Assembly: GCA_024663395.1 (NCBI GenBank)
Contig: JANFAH010000035.1
Span: 558,001-622,000 of the forward strand
Length of the DNA stretch: 64,000 nucleotides
Reading direction: 5' to 3'
Source of the DNA: Pisolithus tinctorius
Taxonomy: Eukaryota; Basidiomycota; Agaricomycetes; Boletales; Pisolithaceae
Of this stretch, positions 1-11,876 are shown in pieces. The notes beneath the pieces are model-generated. The model was given only the letters and a program-made list of their open reading frames with translations, was not told the origin of the DNA and ran no database searches. Made by a program: the position numbers and the translations under genes. Position 1 is the first letter of the stretch. Every line of letters starts with the position of its first letter.

Positions 1-1220
1 AGAATGCAACTGAATTGACTGTTTCTGTATGGCCTTCAAGAGTGTTACCAATCTGCACACCTCTATCAACATCCCAGACCCTCACACTACAGTCCCAAGA
101 GCCTGAGACAAGCCTCCTGCCATCAGGGGAGAATGAAACTGAACTGACAAAGAAAGTATGGCCCTCAAGGGGGCTTCCAATTTGCTCACCACTCTCAACA
201 TCCCAGACCCTCATAGTCTTATCCCTTGATCCTGAGGCAATCCTCTTCCCATCAGGGGAGAATGCAACTGAATAGACATGAGATATATGGCCCTTGAGGG
301 AGGTGCCAATTTGCACACCTCCCTCAACATCCCAGACCCTCACAGTCTTGTCCCATGAGCCTGAGACAATCCTCTTCCCATCAGGGGAGAATGCAACTGA
401 ATTGACTTCAGCAGTATGGCCATGTAGGACAAGCTGTTCAATGGGCCAACCTTTCAGACCTCCAGCAGCAACTCTAGTGAGGCAAAGGAATTTTGGTAGG
501 AGCATTGTTGACAACAATGTGTTTGGAGGAATGAATGGCAATGCAGAGACATAAATGTGTGGGGTACTGTGCAACATGACACTGCCAAAGTTTTGAATCA
601 ACTTGATTTCTTCTTCAACCAATGCCAATATATCCTTGAAGCCATCTTGGCCCTTCATTGTTGTGTTAGCTGTCATCAAATGCTGCACATGGAGTATTCA
701 CCTGTAGCCAGGTTGCAACAGTACCAAGAGCATCCATACCCTTTCCAACCACCCCCAGCAAGCTTATTATCTCCAGCCAGAACAGAATTTTTTCACTTCC
801 AACAATAGCTTTCACCAGCAATGCAAGTGTCAAGTCAAATGCTGTCTTCTGCAGATGCTGGGCCCAAAATTGACTGCAGTAGCAGAGATCATGTGGAATG
901 TTCTTTTTGATTCTGTCTGACAGATCAGAAATATCAGCATTGGCCAAGTAGGAACTCTCCAATCCACAGATGTTGAATCGAAGGTTATCACAAAGAATCT
1001 GCAATGCAGCAAAGGCTAGATTTCTTGCATGTTGTGTGTCAGAGGTGTCAATGAAGTAGATACCACTCTGTGAACGATCCATCAGGAAGTCATAGAAGGA
1101 TGTGTGAAGGGGCCACACAGCAGAGACATGGTCCACAATCCCACCCAGCACCGGAGACATGAACTCAAGGATGAGAATAATGTCATAGAGGTCTTGCTTG
1201 TTTGGGAATTTTTCATGCAT
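1..1220 (-). pseudogene. NACHT-WD40 (NLR-like) gene, third copy, truncated
   Basis: This is a partial copy of the NLR-like gene found complete at 18095-23608 and 46611-51853. Reading leftwards, 1220-702 encodes the helical linker after the NACHT domain (starting HEKFPNKQD, with FYDFLMDRS and NICGLESSYL shared by the other copies). A 49-nt intron at 653-701 with donor GTGAAT falls at the same place as in the full genes. The WD40 exon 652-1 then runs open off the left edge and contains about four repeats beginning at LHGHT. The N-terminal region and the whole NACHT ATPase are missing: homology stops near 1220, next to RhoGEF-like sequence on the other strand. No stop is seen in what remains, so the loss is by breakage. 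It could still donate sequence to the intact copies. Inference: non-functional. Confidence 0.85.
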
Positions 1221-1227
1221 CGAATTC

Positions 1228-2585
1228 CGAGCTCATCCCAAGGGAGAGGACTATGTGAGAGATCTCCAACCTATCATGGAGGTAAGTCTGTGTGCTGCTA
1301 CCTGATTCATTGACTTTGATATTGGAAGCTCTTTTATTCATGTCTGGTAGATGACTCCACACCAGTCATATTTTGCAACATCGAAGATATCCTTACCAAC
1401 ACAGTGTGTTCATTTGGATTGATTGACTTTCAGCTCAGCCAATATCTTCCAAGCATTCCCATCTACTCTGGAGAAGAGCCAGTGTGAATGCCGACTCTAC
1501 ATAAATCATGTAGCGAGCTTGTTAGAGACGCATATGCCTCAAATGCCAGTGTATCTGGTTTGTTGTGTTGTCAGATGACTGGGCAAGTCCATTGACTAAC
1601 TGATTGTAGGACTACTGTGCAAACCAAGCCAATGTTGCAATTGCTTAGGAATACCAACCCAGAATCATCTACACAGCTACAGGTTCTGTCATTTAATTCT
1701 GGCTGGCCTGTCCTTTCCTGATGGTCAGTCCTTCATAGTGCCTCTGGGAGGAATCTCGACTTGTCTAGTTATGCCCTAGTACAAAGTGCATCTAATGACC
1801 TTCTTGTACAACACTATCCATTGACGATGACTGATTCTCAATGCAGTGTCTGACCCAATATCCTCTTCTCATCCAGAAAATTCTGCAGTACACTGATCCA
1901 TCTGCACTAACATTTGATCTATCTTCAGCACCATGCTTGACATTGTCAGCTTGCATGGAGCATGCCGAACATGGGCCGATAGCAAATGCTCTATGGTGTG
2001 TGGAGCAAATATCAGAAGAGGTGAATGAGACAATGAGGGATTGGGAGAGCCAGGCGAGGCTTGGTGATGCAAGGTAAGGAGAACTGAGGACAGGCAAGGA
2101 GTGAATACCATATTTTCTCGTTCTGATTAGCTTTACCACCAATAACACAAGATATCGCTGATGTCCCTCTTTCCCTGTTGTATAGTTGTCTTGACCTCAC
2201 CACCTAGACCTTGAAAATTCCTCAAAGAGTGTGTACCGATGAAAGCAAAAAGCGAGTGTAAGCTGCACATAATACTTTGCAGCCATATCTTATTACTCTT
2301 CAATGACTCCAGCAGTGGAGGGTTACACTGCATGGCAAGTCCCTCACTTCATAAAGACTCCTTCATTGCATTGACCTGACATCACCCCTAGCCCCTCCCC
2401 ATTCATGAAGTCAAAATTTACACTGCATGAAACCCTGCACATTCTGATGATGTCTACATACGCCTCCATCATGCCTACCCTGGGCATGGGGAGACCCTTG
2501 TACTACATGCTCCCAACATCCACGAAGCACATGCATGGACAGATGCAATCACATGGGATGAGGGTGGCTATCTGGAACTCACCAC
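1228..2585 (+). pseudogene. RhoGEF (DH) - PH domain remnant, copy C
   Basis: Scattered frames give Dbl-homology (DH) and PH motifs of a Rho guanine-nucleotide exchange factor, which activates Rho GTPases at the membrane. GEDYVRDL (about 1240) is the start of a DH domain. A GTAAGT donor and a TAG acceptor precede NIEDIL (about 1380). LEKSQCECRLYIN and LLETHM follow in another frame near 1480-1540. QYPLLIQKILQYTD and EEVNETMRDWESQARL (1855-2060) are the conserved last DH helix. A PH C-terminal helix, NIHEAHAWTDAI, lies near 2515-2550. Frames shift and stops occur throughout. The end coincides with the LTR at 2586. It is homologous to 25850-27920 but lies on the opposite strand relative to its NACHT-WD40 neighbour. 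Confidence 0.65.
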
Positions 2586-3208
2586 TGTGGGGTGAGTACA
2601 CTCAGAACAGCTCACAATGATGACAGAACATGGACAGGCATGTGGGGATTAGACAATCAAGCGTATATGCTGATACAAGATGCTCAACAGAGCAAGTGAG
2701 AGGAAAGAGAGAAAAAGAAGAGATGACCTGCACATACATGCAGCACCAGTATATATACCCCCAGGGTCCAAACAGTACAACACAGCAGGAGGGATCTGCA
2801 TGCCCAGATGAGGGTAATGAAGGTATGAGTTTCTCAGTGTACAAAGTAGTCACTATATTAGTACCTAATGAAGGTATGAGTTTCTACACTATGTCAGTAC
2901 CAAATAAATGAGCAGGAATCTAGCTATACTCACCTCAGTGTATGAAGTAGTCACTGAGGTGGAAAAGAATGGTGTGGAAAATTTATAGTACCATAATTAG
3001 TAAGTGCATTGACATTGGAATTTAATTCCGAGGGTCAGGGAACAATTCTGAGCCCTCTGGGTGAAACTCCAAGACACTACTGTAATTCCGGATCGCATTC
3101 TCAACAGAGGGTGTGATTGAGGGAATAGGAGATGTGACGACATGAAGCAATAGTGTGAATGGTGCATGAGTGGCAAGTGGTAAGTGGTAAGGTAAGCAAA
3201 CGCTTACA
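2586..3208 (-). repeat. 3' LTR of gypsy element I (ends approximate)
   Basis: Just beyond the pol end (read on the minus strand) a purine tract, GGGAGGG, is followed by TGTAAGCG. The stretch ends in CTCACCCCACA at 2586, giving TG...CA termini over about 623 bp. It contains TATA-like elements (TATAAATT near 2985, GTATATATAC near 2755) and an internal direct repeat of a 16-18 bp word, AATGAAGGTATGAGTTTC, at about 2817 and 2869. No second LTR is available to confirm the ends, so the boundaries are inferred. Confidence 0.45.
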
Positions 3209-3369
3209 CCCTCCCAGCCCATAAAAAAAGGCAACCAGGGGGAGAGGGAGCATGAGTGGGCGTGAACCCTGCATCTTCTTCAGCATCTTCTTCGTCAACT
3301 TCTTTGTGAACCTCAGCATCTTCTTTGTCAACCTGACCTCAACTCTTCTTTGTCAACCTTAACACCACC

Positions 3370-6300
3370 CTATGGTGGGTGCTCCCTTTCCCAAGCATCT
3401 AACACCTCACAATCCTCCAGATCCTTCTTTGTCAACCACTCATCATCCTCCAGTCCATACCCTAACCACCACACCAAATACTTCTTTGACCTCCCAACCC
3501 GCTTCTCATCCAAGATCCACTCAATCAAGTTCTCCAACTGTCCATTCTCTGTGACCACAGGGCCCGGGTGAGGTAGCTCATGAGAGGGGAAGAGTGTTGT
3601 ATCATTAGGCACAAAGGCGTGTAGTTGACTGACATGGAACATGGTGCATGCATTGGCTGCACGAGGCATGTCTAAGATGTAGGAGGAGGTTTCAGGTGAA
3701 GCCAACAAGATGGTGTAGGGGCCATCATACCATGGCATAAACTTTGCTACATGATTTGTTCCATTAGTAATATATTCACGACAATGATGTTTCATAGACA
3801 GCCAAACCTTGTCCCCAACTGAAAACCTTGGGTCAGGGATGCAGCATCGATTAGCCACATGAGCTTGAGCCACCTTTGCCATGAGTAAGTTATCACATGC
3901 TTCGAGGACATCCATCTCCAGACGAGCCAAAAAGGCAGCAGCATCTGCATGTTCTGTCATCTCAGCATCCAAAGTGGAGATGGGGGGTAAGAGATGTGGG
4001 GAATGACCAAGGTGGAGCTGAAATGGGGAGAATCCCATACTATTGCTAACAGTGTTCATAATATGGAAATGTACACGAGGCAGGGCCTTGACCCAGCCTT
4101 TCTGGCTATGTTTGACATGGAAGTGAACACATTGGTTGACCATCTTGTTGGTGTGCTCACTTGCCCTGTCAGTCTGGGGATGGTACAACGAAGACATCTT
4201 GAGTTTAACTCCTGTCAACTTGTGAAGGGCCCTCCAGAAGCGAGATAAGAAAAGCTTATCATGATCTGAAATGACCTCCAAGGGAAGGCTGTTTTCACAA
4301 TACCAATGATCAAAGAAAAGTGTAGCAAACTCCAAGGCGGTGAGGGAACTTCGACAAGGCACAAGGCATATGTCAGTGCCAAGGCGGTCCATCATTGTGA
4401 CAATCATATTGAAGCTGTGGTCCTCTGGTAAGGGACTGATGAAGTCGGTGGCCACAGAGTCCCCACAAGCATCAGGGACTGGCAGGGGATGTAATGGGCC
4501 AGCTGGTGCCATAGTTGGAGACTTGTTGCGCATACAATGAGTGCAAGCTGGGATATATGCAGATGCAAGATCATGGTGCATGTTAGGCCAGTTGAATGAA
4601 TTACAGAGAGCCACATAGGTCTTGTCCATGCCAAAATGGCCCAAGGTGTCATGGGCAAGGTGAAAGAAGTGTTCTCATAGTGAATGTACACAGGGGATCA
4701 CCAAGCAACCCATGAGGTACAACAGGCCATCTTGTTCCTATAGACTGGGCAGTGAGCCAAGAAGAGAGAAGAGCTGCCAACAGAAGGGATCTTCCATGTA
4801 TCCTTTCAATATCTCCACTGTCAGCGACTTGTCCACCTTGACTGTGGACACTGCAGCCATGGGGGGGGCATCATCCGAGCATCGTGACAGGGTATCAGCA
4901 CCCACATTATGCTTGCCTTGAATATAACAAATCGTCAGATCAAACTGGGACATGTATTCTTGCCAGTGAGCTTGACACTGGGAGAGGTTGCATTGTAGGG
5001 CAAAGTGCTGAAGGGTTCAATGATCAGTATACACCAATACCAGGGTCCCAAGCAGCTTGACCCTCCATTTCTTCAAGGCACAAATGATGGTGAGGAGTTC
5101 CTTCTCATGCACAGGGTAATTGAGTTCAGCACCACAAAGGGGGGTGGAATTGAAAGCAACTGGCCAAGCCATCTCCCAAGTGGGCCCCCAAGAGAGAATT
5201 GCCCCAGTACAGAAGTCTGAGGCACCACATGTAAGGAAAATGTGGTTGTCACCTGGATTATCATGATCAATCATTGTCAAACAGTGGGGACTGACCACAA
5301 GATCTTTGATGACCTGGAAGGCCTGCTGATGGTCATCATTCCAGACAGGGAACTTGAGTTCTGCAGCCTTGGTTGTCAATGCATTCAGAACATGCGTGTG
5401 CTCTGTGAGATTGGGAAGATGATCTGCCATGTAACAAACAAGGCCCAGGAAGGCCCACATGTCAGTAACTGATCGTGGTACTGGCCAATTGAGGATCCTT
5501 GCGATCTTCGAAGAGTCGGGCTTGACTCCATGAGCAGAGATGCAATGGCCAAGAAACAGAACTTCAGTACAAAACAACTGAGTCTTCTTAAGAGAACAAT
5601 ATAACTTAGTGTCACGGAGAGCCTGGAGGACTGCATGGATGTTGCGTTCATGTTCCTCGAGTGTCTGTGACCAGATAATAATGTCATCGAGATACATGTG
5701 GCAAATGCGACTGATTAGATGATGGAGGGCAGCAGACATCTGATGCTGATGAACTGCAGGGGCATTCTGCACCCCCATAGGCATGACAGTCCACTTGTAC
5801 AGGCCCCAAGGTGTGTGCATGGCTAACCATTTAATGTCATCTGGATGAACCTTGGTCTGAAAGAAGGCATTGGTCATATCCAGTTTTGTGAAATACCTGC
5901 CTTTAGCACAATCACAAAGGATCTCATTGATGCAGGGTAACGGGTGGTTATTGGGGATCATGTTCAGATTGAGTTGTCGAAAATCATTGACCCAGCATGG
6001 CAACATGGCAGGATCCACCTTTGGAATAATGAATGTGGGTGAAGAGTGAGTACTATTGGAAGGCCCTAAATGCCCTGCATCCAGATGTTGTTGTAGTAAT
6101 GTTTTCCATGCTTCATGATACTTCTTCAGACAATCATATGACCAAAGCTGGATCACCTTGTTGGTGTCCTTGGGCTGGACCTGGAAAAGCACATCATCAG
6201 GCAGGGCATCCATGGGTGGGATGTCACTTGGGAAGCGATCAGCAAACTCAACCTTGAGTCATGCATTGTGCTTTGTCAGCTCCTCAGCAGCCACGAGGAC

Positions 6301-6585
6301 CTCAATGTGATGCTGTACCATGCCAATAACATCCACCCCACAGACTGGGGTGGATGCCACCTCCACAAGTTCATGATATGTGGGCAGAATGCTATGTAGC
6401 TCTGCAAGGACTGCACCCTTAAGTTGCTTGACAGCCTGAACAGTAGGGGTTACCGGTGAAGGGGCAGGAGCCAGGACAGGAGTTGGAGGATTCAACAAGT
6501 CATAACCAGTATCTTTATTAATACATGTACAGAGAGTGTGATTGATGACGAGCTGATTATGTGCAAGGAATGGGAGTCCTAACAA
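3370..6585 (-). pseudogene. Pol polyprotein of gypsy element I
   Basis: All open stretches (6585-6259, 6213-5017, 4953-4738, 4644-3370) lie in one frame, broken by four in-frame stops: TGA at about 6257, TGA at 5014 (after VYTDH, where TDHRTL is usual), TAG near 4735 and TGA near 4677. Order of domains: protease-to-RT linker (NHTLCTCINKDTGYDL), RT with ANDFRQLN-like and FTKLDMTNAFFQ motifs and HMYLDDIIIW catalytic Asp pair, RNase H (TCGASDFCTG, ELNYPVHEKELL), histidine-zinc region (LGHFG... CTHCMRNK), integrase with TDFISPLP, SDHDKLF and HPQTDRASEHTNK, and a C-terminal chromodomain (YLVWWLGYGLEDDEWL). A Lys/Asp/Glu-rich repeated tail follows in other frames at 3265-3365. Two TGA stops replace Arg codons expected as CGA. 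Confidence 0.85.
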
Positions 6586-6592
6586 GAGGGGT

Positions 6593-7047
6593 TGTTACGT
6601 TTCACCCCTATCTTTTCTCTTTCACCATATGTTTGCCTTGTGGTTGATCCATTGGACACTATTTCCCTTCTGAGCCATCTTCTCTCTGTTCTGATGGCTC
6701 CCTATTTCCACCACTAGCATTACTTGCTCATTACATGCCTTGGACATGTGTCGCAATTGTTCAACCAATGGCGTAGTTAGCTCGTTTACATGCAGACGCC
6801 TCATGGTCTGTTTCCCTGTAGTATTTAGACTGCCGACTCAAGTCCTGGAACCCCAGACTTGAGCTGCTCAATCATATGCAGCATTCTCACTCAGAACTTC
6901 GCCCTCAGTGTCCCTAACCTGGACCACTCTTACAGGTGTTGCCTAAATCCTTTGTCATTTATGAAGGTTACTGCAGCCGTTGCTCAGTAGAAACCAATAG
7001 TCTGCATTTGAGCTCTCCCTACATCTTGGCTTTGGTTGAGCATAACA
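6593..7047 (+). repeat. 5' LTR of gypsy element II (455 bp)
   Basis: It begins TGTTACGTTTCACCCC and ends GCATAACA, giving TGTTA...TAACA termini. The homologous LTR on the opposite strand at 16621-17075 has exactly the same length, 455 bp, with the same ends, which supports both boundaries. The gag start follows 54 bp downstream. No partner 3' LTR is present in the window for this copy. Confidence 0.8.
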
Positions 7048-7101
7048 AAAGCTCAAGTCTACCAGCCTTTGGCCAAATCAGTCACTGTTTAGTGCACCAC
7101 C

Positions 7102-8244
7102 ATGAGCCCCCGAAACAATCGACATTGGGCACTGTTGTGACCCACTCATGAAGAATCGTCATCTGACAAAGAACAAGAGAGCACTGTCACTGACAACTCC
7201 TCTGAACCAGAACAACCGGATAGAGGCTTTACCTCTGGTATCCTCTTGAACCTCTTCACCCAGTCTCTCGCATTGCTTGGTACCCCCATCCAACCGGTAC
7301 CCACCCCAGTCTTCCCTACACACCCACCCCCACCCCGGAATACAATGTCTGGTTCATCGATGAAGGCACTGGTCGGCAATGCCACCAAAGCCACAGAACT
7401 GAAGATTGGTGCTCCATCTGACTTTGATGGAGACCAGAAGAATGCTATGAGCTGGCTGTACTCTGTACAGACCTACCTCTTAGTCAACGAAGAACTGTAT
7501 GACACAGACACCAAGAGGGTAGTCTACACCTTGTCATACATGAAGAAAGGTGTCACCCATTCCTGGGCCACCACCTTCCAGAAAACCTCTCTGGAAAAGA
7601 ACCCCCCAAGCTTCGGCACCTTTGCTGATTTTGTGAAAGACTTTAAAAACTCTTTCACATCCCCCGACACTGCCAGTACTGCAATCACCAAATTGCATAC
7701 CATGAAACAGAAAGAGTCAGTTGAACAGTATATCACTGACTTCCAAACTGCCGCCGCCAACTCTACCATCACGGAAGATGTCGCATTGATTGAGTTCTTC
7801 TCCCAGGGACTCAAGCCATTCATCACAAATAGAATCCATATGATGGAGACCACTCCCACTAAAATAACCAATTGGTACACACAGGCACAAAAGTTTGATG
7901 CCAAATGGAGAAAGGTCAACAAATTCTCCAGAAAGAAAGAAAAGAGGACATTCCATCCCAGGAACAGTTTCTCTGAAGAAAAAGACCCCAACACCATGGA
8001 TGTAGATGGGGTTAGACTCTCAAAAGAAGAAAGAGACCATCACATCAAAGAAGGAAGATGTTTCAGTTGTGGAAATAAAGGCCATCTCTCACGAGAATGT
8101 CCTGACAAAGGGAAGACTCCCCAAAAGAAAGTCAAGAAGATCCACAAAATTGTGGAAGTAGAAGAAAGCGACGATGAAGAAAAAGTTGCTGGCCCATCTG
8201 TTGCCTTGGTAAACATTGCTAGGGCTCTTGGAAAGGGTTTTTAA
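7102..8244 (+). pseudogene. Gag of gypsy element II
   Basis: The start is ATG at 7102, chosen because element III has the same start context (ACCACCATGA). The capsid-like region (FDGDQKNAMSWLYSVQTYL, then a FVKDFKNSF stretch typical of retrotransposon gag) is followed by one CCHC zinc knuckle, CFSCGNKGHLSREC, near 8060-8100, for RNA binding. TGA at 7138-7140 interrupts codon 13; the sister copy has CGA (Arg) there. The frame is open from there to TAA at 8242-8244. A GGGTTTT heptamer sits directly before the stop, and pol follows in the -1 frame. Confidence 0.85.
8235..8241 (+). promoter_or_regulatory. Possible -1 ribosomal frameshift site (GGGTTTT)
   Basis: Seen: in the gag frame the codons are AAG GGT TTT TAA, so G-GGT-TTT fits the X-XXY-YYZ slippery pattern immediately upstream of the gag stop. 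Pol continues in the -1 frame from 8241 (TTA AAT GGG). Element III keeps the run of five T but reads GGATTTT. Slippage is inferred; no structure was computed. Confidence 0.45.
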
Positions 8245-10363
8245 ATGGGAACTCTGAGTTGACACCAGAAGTTCCCCAAACTAAGGACAGTCTTGTTTCT
8301 GTTGCACCTGTACTTGTATCTTCTACACCAGAACATACTATGCAGATTCCCATTTCCCTTTATGCATCAGAAACAACCTTGAAAGTTGTCAACACCACCA
8401 CTCTAGTGGACTCTGGAGCAGAAATCTCCTGCATTGATTGGGCTTTTGTCTGGAAGCATTGAATTCCCACTCAACACCTCGCTGAACCCATCCTTGCAAA
8501 GAATGCTGATGGAACTCAGAATTCCAAAGGAAGAATCCTTTTCTCTGCCACCCTCTACTTCAAGGTTAAAGGACTCGTCCATCAGTCCTTTTTCCATGTC
8601 ATCAACTGTGGAACAGAAAATGTTATTCTAGGACTTCCTTGGCTCCAGGAAAACAACCCCATTGTAGATTGGAGAATGGGCACGTTGTCCATCGATGAAA
8701 AGACTGACAGGTCTAAAGAATTGAGACGCAATATCTCTTCTATTGCTGTCGAAGAACTGACTGTAAACCTTGTAACTCCCACTGAGAAAAAAGGGATAAA
8801 CAAGTTTATAGACTACAAAGAACCAGAAGACAAAACCATCTGCTCACACTTTGTGATGTCGGTTGGAAAACTAGTTGGAGAAGCCAAGAAGATTAATCCC
8901 AACAATAATCTTCTTAGAAAGATCACTATGGCTACAGAGTTGGCCCAAGAAGAACATAAGAAGAAGCCAAAACCTGTTCTCCCCAAAGACTACAAAGACT
9001 TTGCTTCTGTCTTTGACAAACCCTCTGATGGAATCTTACCCCCGTCATGACCATATGACCATGCCATCAACCTTGTAGAGGACTTTGTCCCCAAGGTGGC
9101 AAAAGCATACCCGCTCTCTCCCTCCAAACGAGAGTCTGCAGAGAAATTTATAGAAGAAAACCTTTGAGAAGGAAAAATCTGCCCCTCGAAGTCTCCTCAA
9201 GCCACACCCTTCTTCTTTGTTGGAAAGAAAGATGGCTCCCTCTGCCCTTGTCAAGACTACAGATACCTAAACAAAAATATGGTGAAGGATGCATACCCCC
9301 TTCCCCTCATCTCAGATCTCGTCGACAAGCTGAAAGGAGCATCTATCTTCACAAAGATGGATGTAAGATTGGGCTATAACAATGTCCATATCAAGGAAGG
9401 AGACCAGTGGAAGGCTGCATTCATCATGCACAAAGGACTCTTTGAACTGACAGTCATGTTCTTCAGGTTGTGCAACTCCCCCGCCACCTTTCAGCGATTC
9501 ATGAATGACTCCTTCCGAGACATGATCGCAGAAGGCTGGCTGGTCATCTACATGGATGACCTCCTCATCTTCTCCAATGACCCTGAAGAACACAAAAGAA
9601 GAACTTGTTGTGTTCTCGAATGAATGAGGGAACTTTTGCTCCCTCTAAAACTAGAAAAATGTCACTTTGATCTTGCCAAAGTGGAATACCTCGGAATGAT
9701 CATTAAAGAAAACACTGTTGCTATGGATCCTGTCAAGGTTCAAGGAATCGCTGAATGGCCTGTCCCAATGAAGGTCAAGGATGTGCAATCCTTCCTAGGA
9801 TTCACAAACTTTTACAGGAGATTTGTCCCCTACTACTCTGACATTGCCCAACCTCTCATTGACCTGACAAAGAAAACTACTACTTGGGACTGGTCAAAGA
9901 AATGTCAGAACACCTTTGAACTCCTGAAAAGAATATTCATGGCACAACCAACCCTGCGAATGCCCAATGTCTCTTGACCATTCACAATAATGACTGATGC
10001 ATCCAAATATGCAACTGGAGGTATCCTCCTACAAGAAGACTCAAACGGACAATGGCAACCCTGTGCCTATCTGTCCCAATCATTTAACCCTGCCAAATGA
10101 AACTATGACATCTATGATAGAGAACTTCTAGGTGTCATCCAAGCCCTGAAGTCCTGGAGACACTATCTCCATGGATCTCCTGTCCCAGTCAAGGTCTTCA
10201 CTGATCACAAGAACTTGACATACTTCAAAGCACCCCAGAATCTAAACCACTGCCAAGCTTGTTGGCTTCTTGACCTCACAGACTTTGATCTGCAGCTTGA
10301 ACACGTTCCAGGAAAAGACCTGGCTGCACCCGACACCCTCTCCCAACGACCTGACCATGTCCC

Positions 10364-10433
<70 letters not shown>

Positions 10434-11876
10434 GACAACAAAGGAGTTACCCTCCTCCCTCAAACCTTGTTTGTTAACCTCATCAATACCAACCTCACTC
10501 AGAAGGTTGCATCCTCGTCCGAGAAAGACCCAGTTGTCCAGACGGCACTTCATGCCATAGAAAATGTCAACATGCCACTTCCATTCAAGTCACATCTCTC
10601 TGACTGGAAGTTTGAAAGTGGAGTACTACTCTACAAAGACCGGGTGTACATCCCTGATAACCCCACCCTCCGACAAACTGTCATGTCTAACCATCATGAC
10701 CACCCCTCTGCTGGACACCCTGGTGTCTTGAAAACCCAACAGCTCGTCTCGTCTGAGTACTGGTGGCCTGGACTCTCATCCTTCATCCAAAAATATGTTG
10801 AAGGCTGTGCCACATGCCAGCAAAATAAGGTTAACACCCACCCAACAACACCACCCCTAATGCCCATCCCCTCGACCTTGACTCGCCCCTTCCAACAGAT
10901 CTCTTGTGATCTGGTTACTGACCTCCCCATCTCTAACGGGTTTGATTCCCTTTTGGTCATGGTAGACCATGGGCTTACAAAGGGGGTAATTTTAACACCT
11001 ATGAAGAAGACTGCCTCCGCTGCCGATATTGCAGCCTTATTTTTCAAAAAGGTCTACTCCTGCTTTGGGCTGTATGACAAAATCATATCCAACCGAGGCC
11101 CTCAGTTCGCCTCAGCATTTGCTAAAGAACTTGCCTCCCTTCTAGGATACTCCCTCGCCTTGTCCACAGCATACCACCCTCAGACTGATGGAGAAACTGA
11201 ACATGTGAATCAGGAGGTAGAAACTTATCTCTGCATCTTTTGCCAGAACGACCCTACTTCATGGGTGGATAATCTCCCTATGGCAGAGTTCGCACATAAT
11301 CACCACCCACATTCCATCACCCATCAATCGCTGTTCTACCTCATGTACAGCTATGAACCGAAACCCCTTCCGTCCCTTATCACAGACACCCATCTTCCTG
11401 CTGCCAAGTCTAGACTCAAAGAACTCTGAAAAGCTAGAGAAGAAGCCCTTGCAGCCCATGACCTAGCCAGAAAAACTATGAAAGACTGCTTGTCATGCCC
11501 CTTCTCCCCCTGCCAAAAAGGAGATAAGGTTTGGCTAGAAGCACAGAACTTAAAATGTTCCTACAAAAACAGAAAGATAGCTCCAAAATGAGAAGGACCC
11601 TTTGTCATCTCCGACATCCTATCTCCGATCATGTACTGCCTCGCAATTCCCACATGATGGAAGATCCATAATGTCTTCCATGCTTCCCTTCTATCGCCCC
11701 ATCATGAAAATGATGTTCATGGACTGAACTTCCCAGCTCCACCACCTGACCTTGTCAATGAGGAAGAAGAATACAAAGTTGAGGCAATAGTTGGCCACAA
11801 AAGGTCCGGCCGTAGCCACGCCTTCTTAATCAAATGGAAGGGTTACCCTTCATCCAAAAACTCATGGCAAAAGGTC
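8244..11876 (+). pseudogene. Pol polyprotein of gypsy element II
   Basis: Domains in order: aspartic protease (LVDSGAEISC, about 8405); RT ([36 protein letters not shown] at about 9545); RNase H (MTDASKYATGG, YDRELLGVI, FTDHKNLTYF); a poly-Asp linker encoded by (GAT)22; histidine-zinc region (HPGVLKTQQL... CATCQQNK); integrase core; chromodomain (FLIKWKGYPSSKNSW) cut at 11876. In-frame stops are mostly TGA, for example after WAFVWKH (8460), in PPS-stop-PYDH (9047), NL-stop-EGK (9165), VLE-stop-MRE (9621) and S-stop-PFT (9975, Trp in the sister copy). The second integrase Asp is Asn: SNRGPQF with AAC at 11091-11093. This copy cannot be autonomous. Confidence 0.85.
10365..10430 (+). repeat. (GAT)22 microsatellite inside pol
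   Basis: Twenty-two perfect GAT triplets encode an aspartate run between RNase H and integrase of element II. The sister copy (element III, around 13300) has only a few Asp codons at the same place, so the run expanded in this copy while staying in frame. Confidence 0.95.

Larger units (their letters stand above)
2586..6592 (-). mobile_element. Ty3/gypsy chromovirus element I, 5'-truncated
   Basis: The element runs on the minus strand: protease-linker, reverse transcriptase, RNase H, integrase, chromodomain, then an LTR at the left. The gag end and 5' LTR are missing, because the element is cut at 6592 where the LTR of element II starts. The sequence to the right of the inverted pair (17076 on) is not its continuation, so simple nesting of the pair inside element I is not supported. 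The element is inactive because of stops in pol. Confidence 0.8.
6593..11876 (+). mobile_element. Ty3/gypsy chromovirus element II (left arm of inverted pair)
   Basis: LTR, gag, protease, RT, RNase H, integrase and chromodomain appear in order on the plus strand. The element stops abruptly inside the chromodomain at about 11876, where sequence switches to the inverted complement of the same family's integrase. There is no purine tract or 3' LTR. Together with element III it makes an inverted repeat with arms of about 5 kb. Many in-frame stops make it inactive. Confidence 0.85.

Noticed and set aside
7048..7101. tRNA-type primer-binding site after the LTR of gypsy II
   Set aside because: No TGG-starting tRNA 3'-end complement follows the LTR end; self-priming or another primer cannot be told from this sequence.
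10205..10553. Poly-Ser, poly-Ile and poly-Met open frames
   Set aside because: Alternative frames of the (GAT)22 microsatellite.
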